This document shows, piece after piece, positions 19,975-29,227 of a DNA stretch of 35,612 nt. The DNA lies in assembly GCA_016200645.1 (NCBI GenBank), contig JACQEJ010000047.1, positions 1 to 35,612 of the forward strand. The letters are read 5' to 3'. This DNA comes from Deltaproteobacteria bacterium. Lineage in GTDB: Bacteria > Desulfobacterota > GWC2-55-46 > UBA9637. Under the pieces are notes generated by a model. It was not told the origin of the DNA. It was given only the letters and a program-made list of their open reading frames with translations, and made no database searches. Every line of letters starts with the position of its first letter. Position 1 is the first letter of the stretch. The position numbers and the translations under genes were made by a program.

Positions 19975-21447
19975 ATGAAGGCATCTGAAATTTCCAGATT
20001 GAAAAGCGACCCCATACTCAAGGCTATATATGATGCCGCCAATGCCGTTGAAGTTAAGGCATATCTCGTCGGCGGGGTGCTGCGTAATCTTGTTTTATCC
20101 GAGCCGCTGGGTTTTGATTACGACATTGCATTGAATGGGATGGCCGGCGGTGCTGCAAATTTCCTTGCCAGAATGCTCAAGGGAAGCGCTTTTTTACTTG
20201 ATAAAGAGCATGGGGCATACAGAGTAGTTGTAAAGACGGGATGTGGACGGTGCCCACATCCTACGCTCCACCCCCCATGTTTTAATATTGACCTTTCACC
20301 GTACAAAGGCAAGGATATATTTGAAGATCTTAAAAATAGGGATTTTACTATCAATGCCATGGCATTGGATATAAGCGCCCTTTTTACGGAGAGCGAGGTT
20401 GAATTACTGGATAACTTTAACGGGCAAACTGATGCAAAAAAGAAAACCATACGAATGGTTCAGCCCGCAGTATTTGATGACGACCCGCTCAGGCTGCTTA
20501 GGGCCGTGCGGCTTTCCGCCCAATACAACCTTGTTATAGAACAGGAGACGGAAAGGGTTCTCAAGGCAAAGGCAAATCTTTTGACCAAGTCTGCATGGGA
20601 AAGGATACGGGATGAATTTTTTGCAATACTTTCATGTCCTGATTCTGCTATTTATATGAAAATGCTTTATGAACTGGGTTTGCTCCGTGCGATTCTACCG
20701 GAGATCAAAGTATGGGAATATCTGTCGGGGTATGATCTGCTGGCGCATTTGCTAAAAACACTGGAGCATGGCGAGCGGCTTTGCAATAATTTGAGAAATT
20801 TTGCGCCTGAATTTGCCGACGATATTGAGAATGAATTTCAGATGGCTCTGGGAAATGTTGCTATAAGAGGTTTGCTTAAGCTCGCGCTTTTTTTCCATGA
20901 TGCGGGCAAGCCGGCAACTATGAAGATGGAAGAGGAGAGGATACGGTTTATAGGCCATGAGGTGGAGGGGGAGATTATCAGCAGGCGGCTGGGGAGGAGG
21001 CTTAAATTAAGCAGATCAGCAGTTTCATTTATTGCCAGGCTTGTCCGGAACCATCACAGGGTATTTAATCTTGCATCTCTGGAAAAAATCACGGACCGCT
21101 CAAAGGCGCACCTGTTCAGGGCTGCGGGGAAATCAGAAGGGCTTTTCCTCCTCTTGCTTGCCCTTGCAGATGCAAGGGCCACACGGGGTGGAGAAGACCC
21201 AGAGCTTGCGATGTTGGTAAAAGACCTCATCAGTTTTTACTACAAAGTCTACGCAGTAAAAAAACCAAAACCCCTCTTAAACGGAGACGAGGTGATGAAG
21301 ATTTTTAATGTTCCGGAAGGCATTATGGTGGGGAGGATATTGAGAAAACTCTCGGAGGCTGAAGGGGCGGGGATGATAAAAAATAAAAGAGGCGCCGTTA
21401 AATTTATAAAAAGCTGGCTGAAGGGTTCAGAAGAGGGTAAGTTATGA
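19975..21447 (+). CDS. CCA-adding enzyme / poly(A) polymerase family with HD domain
   Basis: LVGGVLRNLVLSEPLGFDYDIAL, RDFTINAMALDI, DDPLRLLRAVRLSAQYNL, HDAGKP and RNHHR (HD domain). Confidence 0.93.
   Translation: MKASEISRLKSDPILKAIYDAANAVEVKAYLVGGVLRNLVLSEPLGFDYDIALNGMAGGAANFLARMLKGSAFLLDKEHGAYRVVVKTGCGRCPHPTLHPPCFNIDLSPYKGKDIFEDLKNRDFTINAMALDISALFTESEVELLDNFNGQTDAKKKTIRMVQPAVFDDDPLRLLRAVRLSAQYNLVIEQETERVLKAKANLLTKSAWERIRDEFFAILSCPDSAIYMKMLYELGLLRAILPEIKVWEYLSGYDLLAHLLKTLEHGERLCNNLRNFAPEFADDIENEFQMALGNVAIRGLLKLALFFHDAGKPATMKMEEERIRFIGHEVEGEIISRRLGRRLKLSRSAVSFIARLVRNHHRVFNLASLEKITDRSKAHLFRAAGKSEGLFLLLLALADARATRGGEDPELAMLVKDLISFYYKVYAVKKPKPLLNGDEVMKIFNVPEGIMVGRILRKLSEAEGAGMIKNKRGAVKFIKSWLKGSEEGKL
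20235..20275. repeat. Palindromic insertion inside the CCA-adding enzyme gene
   Basis: GGATGTGG (20239-20246) / CCACATCC (20254-20261); encodes TGCGRCPHPTLHPPC, unlike surrounding conserved sequence. Confidence 0.7.
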
Positions 21448-23801
21448 GTAATGGAGACAGCATAAGACGCATGAGGATTGCCATAAACGGTGTTGTGCAG
21501 GGTGTTGGCTTTCGGCCTTTTATCTATAGGCGCGCCAAGGCGAAAGGGCTGACGGGTTTTGTCAAAAATACCGCCGAGGGGCTCATGATAGAGGTTCAGG
21601 GACAAGGAGATAGCCTGATGGAATTTGTAAATTCCCTGCATGAAAACCATCCTCCATTAGCCAGTATATCAGACATTAAAACAGACGAGATTCCGATTAA
21701 GGACGATATGGATTTTGTCATTCAGGAAAGTAAAGACGCTGACAGCAAAGCGCCGGTAATCTCTCCGGATTTTTCAGTATGCGGCGATTGTCTCAAAGAG
21801 TTATTTACTCCCTCTGACAGGCGATACCGGTATCCATTCATTAACTGCACAAATTGCGGTCCGAGGTTTACTATCATCAAGGGATTGCCGTATGACCGAC
21901 CCCTCACCTCCATGGCATCCTTTAACATGTGCCGGGATTGCCGGAGAGAATATAACAATCCTTTAGACCGGCGCTTCCATGCAGAGGCAAATGCCTGCCC
22001 TGTATGCGGACCGAAGGTGTTCTGGGCTGAGCCGAGGGGGAGGGTCATTGCAGAGGGGGAAGATGCCCTGGGATTGTGCGAAGATGCGATCAGGAGCGGT
22101 CGTATCGCAGCGGTTAAAGGCATTGGCGGTTTTCATCTTATGGCAGATGCATTCAACGATAGCGCAGCTCGTCTTTTGAGGGAAAGGAAAATCAGATACG
22201 AAAAGCCGCTTGCTGTGATATTTCCGCCGGGCGGCGATGAGATGCTTTTGCGTCTGAGGGATGAGGCATTTTTAAACGTAGCAGAAGAAGATGCGGTTTT
22301 GAACAGCGAGAGGCCCGTTGTTGTATTAAAAAAGAGACATGACTCAGGACTCTCAAAATTCATCGCCCCCGGGCTTGATACCCTGGGGGCATTTTTGCCG
22401 TATTCTCCGCTGCACTATCTTTTGCTGAACGATTTAAATATGCCTTTGATTGCAACAAGCGCAAACTTAAGCGACAGCCCTATGATAAAAGATAACGGAG
22501 AGGCCGTAGATAAACTCAAAGGGATTGCCGACGGTTTTCTTCTGCACAACAGGGATATTATGAGGAGATGCGATGACTCTGTCGTGACTATCTGTGATGG
22601 AAAGAAAATATTCCTCAGACGTTCCAGGGGTTATACACCGCATGTGTTAAAACTTCCTTATAAGCTAAATGAGCCTGTCTTGGCTGTCGGCGGAAATCAG
22701 AAGGTTACAATAGCGCTGGGCTGGGAAGATAAAGCGGTGATGAGCCAGCATCTCGGTGATTTGACTACAGAGGAGGGGTTTCAGGCCTTTCAGCAGGCGG
22801 TTCTGGATTTAACGGATTTTTACAATGTCAAACCTTTAAGAATAGCCTGCGATATGCACCCGGATTATTTTTCAACAAGATGGGCATTGACACAAAACGG
22901 CGTAAGACATATCCCTGTTCAGCATCATCATGCGCATATAGCGGCGTGCATGCTGGATAATAATCTAACGGAAAAGGTTCTGGGCGTTGCATGGGATGGA
23001 ACAGGTTATGGAATGGATGGCGCCATCTGGGGAGGCGAGTTTCTAATCGCAGATTATAAAGGCTTTGAGAGATTTTGCGCATTCAGAAAATTCAGGCTTT
23101 TGGGCGGAGGGCAGGCAGTAAAAGAGCCGAGGCGGATTTTGGCGGCGATTCTTTATGAGATATATGGAGGAGATATAGGGTCAAGGGTCAAGGGTCAAGG
23201 GTCAAAGGCGGAACATTTTAAAAATATATTTACCACCGCACCAAAATCTTTGGTGCGGGGGTTTACCGAAGCAGAATTGGAAATATTTATGCAAATGTTT
23301 AAAACCGGTTTCAATTCGCCCTTTACCACATCGGCAGGCAGGGTTTTTGATGCTGCGGGTTCTTTGCTCGGCATATGCCACAAGGCGGCTTATGAAGGCC
23401 AGGGAGCGATGATGCTGGAAGACATGGCAGGGGGGAATACGGGCGTTGCATATCATGTGGAAGTGATAAGAGAAGATGGAATAAATGTATTTAACTGGGA
23501 GCCTATGTTTAAAGCCATGCTTGAAGATGTGTTAAACGGCATTGATATTAAGACGATTTCGCAAAACTTTCACGAAACCCTTGCGCAGCTAATATTGTAT
23601 GCGGCAAAGATGGCAAAGGATGAAAAAGGATTAAATGCCGTATGTCTATCAGGCGGGGTTTTTCAAAATAAAGTTTTAACAGAAAGGGCAGTAAATCTTT
23701 TAAAAGAAAACGGTTTTAATGTTTATACTCACAATGCCTTGCCGCCCAATGACGGCGGGCTAAGCATGGGGCAGTTAATCATCGGCGGCTTAAGCGATTG
23801 A
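21444..23801 (+). CDS. hypF: [NiFe]-hydrogenase maturation carbamoyltransferase HypF
   Basis: Acylphosphatase domain (GVVQGVGFRPFIYR), zinc fingers (CGDCLKELF…CTNCGPR; CRDCRREYNNPLDRRFHAEANACPVCGP), YrdC domain, Kae1-like HHHAHIAACM and SGGVFQN. Confidence 0.97.
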   Translation: MSNGDSIRRMRIAINGVVQGVGFRPFIYRRAKAKGLTGFVKNTAEGLMIEVQGQGDSLMEFVNSLHENHPPLASISDIKTDEIPIKDDMDFVIQESKDADSKAPVISPDFSVCGDCLKELFTPSDRRYRYPFINCTNCGPRFTIIKGLPYDRPLTSMASFNMCRDCRREYNNPLDRRFHAEANACPVCGPKVFWAEPRGRVIAEGEDALGLCEDAIRSGRIAAVKGIGGFHLMADAFNDSAARLLRERKIRYEKPLAVIFPPGGDEMLLRLRDEAFLNVAEEDAVLNSERPVVVLKKRHDSGLSKFIAPGLDTLGAFLPYSPLHYLLLNDLNMPLIATSANLSDSPMIKDNGEAVDKLKGIADGFLLHNRDIMRRCDDSVVTICDGKKIFLRRSRGYTPHVLKLPYKLNEPVLAVGGNQKVTIALGWEDKAVMSQHLGDLTTEEGFQAFQQAVLDLTDFYNVKPLRIACDMHPDYFSTRWALTQNGVRHIPVQHHHAHIAACMLDNNLTEKVLGVAWDGTGYGMDGAIWGGEFLIADYKGFERFCAFRKFRLLGGGQAVKEPRRILAAILYEIYGGDIGSRVKGQGSKAEHFKNIFTTAPKSLVRGFTEAELEIFMQMFKTGFNSPFTTSAGRVFDAAGSLLGICHKAAYEGQGAMMLEDMAGGNTGVAYHVEVIREDGINVFNWEPMFKAMLEDVLNGIDIKTISQNFHETLAQLILYAAKMAKDEKGLNAVCLSGGVFQNKVLTERAVNLLKENGFNVYTHNALPPNDGGLSMGQLIIGGLSD
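23178..23205. repeat. Heptameric repeat (GGGTCAA)x4 inside hypF
   Basis: gggtcaa x4; translated SRVKGQGSK. Confidence 0.92.
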
Positions 23802-23804
23802 GAT

Positions 23805-23829
23805 CGGTTTCAATAAACCGGTTTATTTT
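23805..23829 (+). terminator. Possible weak terminator after hypF
   Basis: CGGTTTcaatAAACCGgtttatttt; overlaps the 16-bp palindrome AATAAACCGGTTTATT. Confidence 0.4.
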
Positions 23830-23888
23830 GGCATTGAAAAATGGTAAGGTTGAAAAACTACGCATTCCGTTCAACAATTTCATCCATA

Positions 23889-24641
23889 ATGGAGTTTTCT
23901 TTGAAAAAGCTAATCCTTGTTTCGAATGACGACGGCATCAATTCCGAAGGCATAAAGGCGCTGGCAAGGGCATTAAAGAGGGTTGGCGATGTCTTTGTTG
24001 CCGCTCCTGACCGGGAGCAGAGCGCGGTAAGCCATTCTTTAACGCTTCACCGGCCATTGCGTGTTGAACAGCTTGCGCCCGCTGCCTACGCTGTTGACGG
24101 CACGCCCACCGATTGCATCAATATCGCAGTAAACGGCATTCTGAAGAAGAGGCCGGATCTTGTGGTATCAGGCATAAATAAAGGCGGCAACATGGGTGAC
24201 GATGTCACCTATTCCGGCACGGTTTCCGCTGCCATAGAAGGAACTCTTTTCGGTATTCCATCCTTCGCCGTATCTCTCGTATCCAGAGAAAATTTTGATT
24301 TTACAATCGCTGCAAGATTTGCCGCCCGCCTTGCAAGATTTATTTTAAAAAACGGTCTTCCGAAAGATACGCTTTTGAATGTAAATGTGCCTGAAGGAAA
24401 CGATATCCAGGGCTATCGGATAACAAAACAGGGGAAGAGGGTTTACGGTGATGCCGTTATTGAAAAGGTTGACCCGCGGGGTAAGAAATATTACTGGATA
24501 GGCGGAGATATGCTGAGATGGGAAGGGGGGAAGGATACGGATTTTGAGGCCATTGCCAATAATTTCATATCCATTACGCCCGTTCATCTGGACATGACCA
24601 ATCATGCGGCGCTTAAGGAATTGCATAAGTGGAAACTGTAA
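23889..24641 (+). CDS. surE: 5'/3'-nucleotidase SurE
   Basis: KKLILVSNDDGINSEGIKALARAL, APDREQSAVSHSLTL, DGTPTDCINIAV, PDLVVSGINKGGNMGDDVTYSGTVSAAIEG; ATG at 23889 preferred over 23841. Confidence 0.95.
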   Translation: MEFSLKKLILVSNDDGINSEGIKALARALKRVGDVFVAAPDREQSAVSHSLTLHRPLRVEQLAPAAYAVDGTPTDCINIAVNGILKKRPDLVVSGINKGGNMGDDVTYSGTVSAAIEGTLFGIPSFAVSLVSRENFDFTIAARFAARLARFILKNGLPKDTLLNVNVPEGNDIQGYRITKQGKRVYGDAVIEKVDPRGKKYYWIGGDMLRWEGGKDTDFEAIANNFISITPVHLDMTNHAALKELHKWKL

Positions 24642-24719
24642 AGACAGGCAAAGGGCAATGGGCAAGAGGCGATAGGAAAAACCCATAGCCCATAGCCTAT
24701 CGCCTATAGCCTATAATTT
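24642..24719. repeat. Palindromic heptamer array between surE and pcm
   Basis: acaggcaaagggcaatgggcaagaggcgatagg-aaaaa-cccatagcccatagcctatcgcctatagcctat; left arm is near reverse complement of the right arm at 9671-9702. Confidence 0.85.
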
Positions 24720-25400
24720 ATGCCGCCATTAAAATTAAAAGAAAAAGATAATTATGCAAGAAGCCGACAGAGGATGGTTGAGACCCAGCTTATCCCAAGA
24801 GGTATAAAGGATGGACGTGTTCTTGAGGCAATGAGGACAATACCGAGGCATTTATTTGTCCCTGAAGAGGCGTTATGGAGTCAGGCATACAGCGATTTTC
24901 CGCTCCCCATAGGCGAAAAACAGACCATATCCCAGCCGTATATCGTTGCTGTGATGACAGAGGCCATGGAGTTAAAGGGAACGGAAAAGGTTCTGGAGAT
25001 AGGCACCGGTTCAGGGTATCAGGCAGCAGTGCTTTCAATGCTGGCATATAAGGTTTATTCCATAGAAAGGTTGTCTCAACTTGCGGCGAGGGCGAGAAAG
25101 GTTCTGGATTCCATCGGCTGTTCCAATGTGGTGGTCAGGATTGGAGACGGAACCCTTGGCTGGCAAGAAGAGGCGCCTTTTGACGCTATCCTGACAACAG
25201 CGGCTGCGCCGGATATTCCACGGTGTTATATTGAGCAGCTTAAGATAGGGGGGAGGCTGGTGATACCGGTAGGAGAGGAATATTCTCAGACCCTCGCAAA
25301 GGTTATAAAGACCAATAAAGGGATAATAAGGCAGGATATGGGCGGCTGCAGGTTTGTGAAACTTGTCGGCAGATATGGGTGGAAGATAGAAGAAAGTTGA
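24720..25400 (+). CDS. pcm: Protein-L-isoaspartate O-methyltransferase
   Basis: [68 protein letters not shown]. Confidence 0.96.
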   Translation: MPPLKLKEKDNYARSRQRMVETQLIPRGIKDGRVLEAMRTIPRHLFVPEEALWSQAYSDFPLPIGEKQTISQPYIVAVMTEAMELKGTEKVLEIGTGSGYQAAVLSMLAYKVYSIERLSQLAARARKVLDSIGCSNVVVRIGDGTLGWQEEAPFDAILTTAAAPDIPRCYIEQLKIGGRLVIPVGEEYSQTLAKVIKTNKGIIRQDMGGCRFVKLVGRYGWKIEES

Positions 25401-25410
25401 AGGAGAGCTC

Positions 25411-26049
25411 ATGACCGAGACAATTTTTCAGATCGTTCTGCATATGAGTAAAACAGTTACGGCGGTTGTTGAGATGACAGGCTATTCCGGCATCGTATTT
25501 CTTATGGCGTTGGAAAGCACGATGGTCCCTCTGCCGAGCGAACTTATTATGCCCTTTGCCGGCTTTCTTGCTGCTGAGGCCAGGCTTAATATGTGGTTTG
25601 TGATATTGTTTGGCGGCGCGGGGAGCCTTGCGGGTTCGCTCATATCATACTTTATAGGCAGATTCGGCGGCGCTGCGCTGGTCAGAAACCTTGGCAAATA
25701 CCTCCTGCTGGATGAAGGGGATTTGGAGACCAGCGAAAGGTGGTTTTCAAAATACGGCGAAATCACCATAATCATCTGCAGATTTGTTCCTGTAGTTCGC
25801 CACTTTATTTCTATCCCGGCAGGCGTGGCTCGTATGGATTTACGAAAGTTTTGCCTCTATACCATTATCGGGGCAACGACATGGAATGCAATCCTTGCCT
25901 ATTCAGGTTATCTTCTGCGTGAAAACTGGGAATCTCTGCACCATTATATGCGGCCAATAAGCATTGCTGTTTTCTTTGTTTTCGTCATTTTAGTTGCCGT
26001 ATTTTTCTATAAGCATATTGCCAAGAAGATAGTAGGCAGTAAGCAGTAG
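25411..26049 (+). CDS. DedA family membrane protein
   Basis: FLMALESTMVPLPSELIMPFAGFLA, GSLAGSLISYFIGRFGG, FVPVVRHFISIPAGVARMDLRKFCLYT. Confidence 0.93.
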   Translation: MTETIFQIVLHMSKTVTAVVEMTGYSGIVFLMALESTMVPLPSELIMPFAGFLAAEARLNMWFVILFGGAGSLAGSLISYFIGRFGGAALVRNLGKYLLLDEGDLETSERWFSKYGEITIIICRFVPVVRHFISIPAGVARMDLRKFCLYTIIGATTWNAILAYSGYLLRENWESLHHYMRPISIAVFFVFVILVAVFFYKHIAKKIVGSKQ

Positions 26050-26165
26050 ACAGTAGGCAGAAGATGGCAAAGAGCAGGAGAAACTGGGAAACGGATAAAA
26101 AGAAGAAATTGGAGAAACGGTTTTTACTGCTTACTGGCTTCTGCTTACTGTTTACTGCCTCTTGC
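26029..26165. repeat. Heptamer inverted-repeat array spanning the dedA 3' end and nlpD-like 5' end
   Basis: Left arm agtaggcagtaagcagtagacagtaggcagaag; right arm tttttactgcttactggcttctgcttactgtttactgcctcttgc, an approximate reverse complement. Confidence 0.82.
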
Positions 26166-26822
26166 GCCATATCCCATGGCGTTTATCATACGGTGGAATC
26201 CGGCCAAACTTTATGGAGGATAGCAAAGGCATATAATGTAGACATTCAGGATATTGCCGAGCAAAATAATATTCTTGACCAGACTCAAATAAAAGTCGGG
26301 CAGAGGATATTCATCCCGGGCGTCTCGCGGGTTCTCAGGGTTGAACCGTATAGACCGGTTGGAAATAATAGGGAGCATACTGCAAAAAAAACGAATGGCG
26401 AAAATATATCGCACAGCGCCGAAGAGCCGGAAGGCAAAATCGTTTTAGAAAAATGGAGATTTTCATGGCCTGTGAAAGGCGAGGTGATTTCTTCATTCGG
26501 CGTAAAAAACGGGAAGAAATGTGATGGAATAGATATAGCCGCGCCAACAGGAACCCCTGTGTCTGCCGCTGCCGAAGGCGAGGTTATATACAGCGATAAC
26601 GGTGTAAAGAGCTACGGCAATATAGTGATGCTGAAACATAAGCAAGGCTTTATTACACTTTATGCGCACAACAAGGAAAACCTTGTAAAGATTGGCGAGG
26701 TGGTAAAAAAAGGGGATGTCATTGCAAAGTTAGGCGATACAGGGAATGTTTCAAGCCCGCGCCTGCATTTTGAGGTAAGAAAAGACAGAAAACCCAGAAA
26801 CCCTCTTTTCTTCTTGCCTTAA
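26064..26822 (+). CDS. NlpD-like LysM/M23 peptidase lipoprotein
   Basis: LysM (HTVESGQTLWRIAKAYNVDIQDIAEQNNILDQTQIKVGQRIFIP), M23 (FSWPVKGEVISSFGVKNGKKCDGIDIAAPTGTPVSAAAEGEVIY…GNVSSPRLHFEVRKDRKPRNPLFFLP). Confidence 0.93.
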   Translation: MAKSRRNWETDKKKKLEKRFLLLTGFCLLFTASCAISHGVYHTVESGQTLWRIAKAYNVDIQDIAEQNNILDQTQIKVGQRIFIPGVSRVLRVEPYRPVGNNREHTAKKTNGENISHSAEEPEGKIVLEKWRFSWPVKGEVISSFGVKNGKKCDGIDIAAPTGTPVSAAAEGEVIYSDNGVKSYGNIVMLKHKQGFITLYAHNKENLVKIGEVVKKGDVIAKLGDTGNVSSPRLHFEVRKDRKPRNPLFFLP

Positions 26823-26931
26823 TAAAGATGTTTGTAGTATAAAAAGTGAAGTTGTAATAAGTTCTTATTTAAAGATTTCAGTGGGTTCCAGTTTGTAACC
26901 TGTTCCAGTAAAAGTAGAGGAGGACAACAAC

Positions 26932-27237
26932 ATGAAATTAGAGTATAATGCCAAAATATTGCCCGATGGCCATTTGCCATTGCCAGACAAAATTAAGGAA
27001 AGATTACACCTTAAGTCAGACGATACGGTAAAAATCATTGTTGTTAAAGAATACACCAGAAAGCCTTCTGAAAAATTTTTGGCAACCTTCGGCTCATGGG
27101 ATGATAAGCGGACACCGGAAAAAATCAAACAGCTTGCAGCGATGCATAGAAAAGTTCGGGCAAAGACCGCTGTCTCTCATATTTCATGGTCAAAGGTGGT
27201 AATGAATGAGCGAGCAGATCGTAACATAGGCTCTTGA
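26932..27237 (+). CDS. AbrB-like antitoxin candidate
   Basis: 101 aa; KILPDGHLPLPDKIKERLHLKSDDTVKIIVVKE resembles a swapped-hairpin AbrB domain; directly upstream of a PIN protein. Confidence 0.6.
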   Translation: MKLEYNAKILPDGHLPLPDKIKERLHLKSDDTVKIIVVKEYTRKPSEKFLATFGSWDDKRTPEKIKQLAAMHRKVRAKTAVSHISWSKVVMNERADRNIGS

Positions 27238-27255
27238 TATTCAAGGGGGCAATCA

Positions 27256-27693
27256 ATGCAAAATCATTACTTAGACACATCTGCCCTTGTAAAACTTTAT
27301 CGCGAAGAGTCCGGCACAGACGAAGTGGAGCGAATTTTCTCTTTGGAAGAGAGCGCCATAATTATTTCGGAGCTTGCTGTTGTTGAATTCTATTCTACCT
27401 TGTATAGGCTTTTGAGAATGAATGAAATTACTGATGGCATTTTGAAATCAGTCGTTGAAAGTTTTGAGCGAGATTGTAAATTCAGATTTCTTATAAAACC
27501 GATAGGTCAGGATATTTTCAACAAGGCAAAAGAAATTATCACAAAACACGGAAGTAAGAAATCAATCCGCACCTTGGATGCAATACAGTTAGCGGTTTCT
27601 CTTAAAATGAAGGATATTGTTTTTGTAAGCGCTGATGAGTTGTTGCTTGAATGCGCAAAAGATGAAAAGTTAAAAGTTTTAAGAGTCGGCTAA
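27256..27693 (+). CDS. PIN-domain (VapC-like) toxin candidate
   Basis: YLDTSALVKLYREESGTDEV … ELAVVEFYSTLYRL … TLDAIQLAVSLKMKDIVFVSADELLLECAKDEKL. Confidence 0.85.
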   Translation: MQNHYLDTSALVKLYREESGTDEVERIFSLEESAIIISELAVVEFYSTLYRLLRMNEITDGILKSVVESFERDCKFRFLIKPIGQDIFNKAKEIITKHGSKKSIRTLDAIQLAVSLKMKDIVFVSADELLLECAKDEKLKVLRVG

Positions 27694-27780
27694 TTGACAA
27701 CGTTTCGGCCTATTTAGGTTTGCAGGAGTTAGGTCGGAGTTTTAGAATTTGTCTGATGTGAGGCCGGTGTTGAAGGGGTT

Positions 27781-28185
27781 ATGAATATTCAAGAAATTAC
27801 CGATAAACTCTTCCCCGTCTTACACGGCTTAAAAGAGATGCAAATTGCATATCTCTTTGGTTCTCATGCGACCGGAGAGGCGAGGAAGACCTCTGATATA
27901 GACATTGCCATTGTTGCGCCCGAGCTTACGCTGGATGGCTATATGAAATTATGGGCAAAGGTGACAAAGGCCGTTGGAACTGAAAAGATAGACCTTGTTA
28001 CTATGGGCGATAAGCCGGCGAGCTTCAGGTATGAGGTGGTCAAAGAGGGGAATGTTATTTATTGCAAAGACGATGCTCTGCTCAATGATTTTGAAATGAA
28101 GACATGGCAGGAATATATGGATTTTAAGCACATAAGGGCAATCTATCGCCGTAACTTTTATGAAGGTTTGAGACATGGTATTTAA
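27781..28185 (+). CDS. MNT-type nucleotidyltransferase (MntA-like antitoxin)
   Basis: AYLFGSHATGEARKTSDIDIAIV: GSx9-10DxD motif. Confidence 0.85.
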   Translation: MNIQEITDKLFPVLHGLKEMQIAYLFGSHATGEARKTSDIDIAIVAPELTLDGYMKLWAKVTKAVGTEKIDLVTMGDKPASFRYEVVKEGNVIYCKDDALLNDFEMKTWQEYMDFKHIRAIYRRNFYEGLRHGI

Positions 28186-28603
28186 GAGAGAATCCATCGA
28201 AGATCGTTTGATGAAACTGGACCAGGCATTAAAGGTGTTAGAGGAATATAAAAGTATTTCATGGGATAAATATCAGGCGGATATAAAGATACAATGGATT
28301 ATTGAGCGGGGCTTTATAATTATTGCGGAGATGGTTTTTGATATCGGAGCCCATATACTTTCAAGTATCTACAGGGAATATTGTGATGAATATGAGGAGA
28401 TTATCAAGGGGGTTGCGGGCAAACAGATTATATCTCAAAATCTTGCAAAAGGGCTTGAAGGTTTCGGCGGTTTCAGGAACGTGCTTATCCATGAGTATGT
28501 AAAGCTGGATGCAAAAAAGGTGTACGACGCTTTGACTGCAAAGCTTGATATTCTGGAAAGGTTCAAGAAAGAGATAGCGGAATGGGTGGCAAAGCAAGGA
28601 TGA
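28175..28603 (+). CDS. HepT-like HEPN RNase toxin (DUF86)
   Basis: [21 protein letters not shown] (R-x4-H HEPN motif followed by Y); overlaps the MNT gene by 11 nt. Confidence 0.87.
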   Translation: MVFKRESIEDRLMKLDQALKVLEEYKSISWDKYQADIKIQWIIERGFIIIAEMVFDIGAHILSSIYREYCDEYEEIIKGVAGKQIISQNLAKGLEGFGGFRNVLIHEYVKLDAKKVYDALTAKLDILERFKKEIAEWVAKQG

Positions 28604-28622
28604 TTTTAAAAGGGAGGTTTTT

Positions 28623-29141
28623 ATGCCAGAATCGCTAAAAAATATTATCAGGGATGTTCCTGACTTTCCCAAAAAAGGGATACTCTTTAAAGACATAACA
28701 ACCCTTTTAAAAGACCCTGTTTCATTCCAAAGGACAGTGGATTTAATGAGCCATCGATATGTGGGAAAACATGTTGATGTGGTGGTTGGGATTGAGGCCA
28801 GGGGGTTTATTGTAGGCGCGGCGCTGGCATACAAGCTCGGCGCAGGGGTGATACTTGTAAGAAAACCCGGGAAACTCCCTCATAAAACCCACAAGGCGTC
28901 TTATAAATTAGAATACGGTGAAGACAGTCTTGAGATACATCAGGATGCAATAAGCCCCGGACAAAATGTGGTGATAGCCGATGATGTGCTGGCAACAGGC
29001 GGAACGGTTTCGGCAGTTATAAGTCTGATAGAAAAGATGGGCGGGCAGATTACGGAATGCGCATTCTTGTCAGAGCTTGAATCTCTTCACGGCAGAAACA
29101 AGATTAAGGACTATCCTGTATTTTCTTTGATAAAGTTTTAA
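28623..29141 (+). CDS. apt: Adenine phosphoribosyltransferase
   Basis: [61 protein letters not shown]. Confidence 0.96.
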   Translation: MPESLKNIIRDVPDFPKKGILFKDITTLLKDPVSFQRTVDLMSHRYVGKHVDVVVGIEARGFIVGAALAYKLGAGVILVRKPGKLPHKTHKASYKLEYGEDSLEIHQDAISPGQNVVIADDVLATGGTVSAVISLIEKMGGQITECAFLSELESLHGRNKIKDYPVFSLIKF

Positions 29142-29227
29142 CTACAGCCTACAAGCCTAAAAGTCTAAGAGCCTACAAGTAAAGGACTTATAGACTAACG
29201 ACTTGTAGGCCTTTAGGCTGTCTTAAT
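29142..29227. repeat. Palindromic heptamer array between apt and the histidine kinase gene
   Basis: acagcctacaagcctaaaagtctaagagcctacaagt … acttatagactaacgacttgtaggcctttaggctgt; ACAGCCTA/TAGGCTGT and GCCTACAAGT/ACTTGTAGGC pairings. Confidence 0.83.

Noticed and set aside
27694-27780. TTGACA upstream of the MNT/HEPN pair as a promoter
   Set aside because: No acceptable -10 hexamer at proper spacing.
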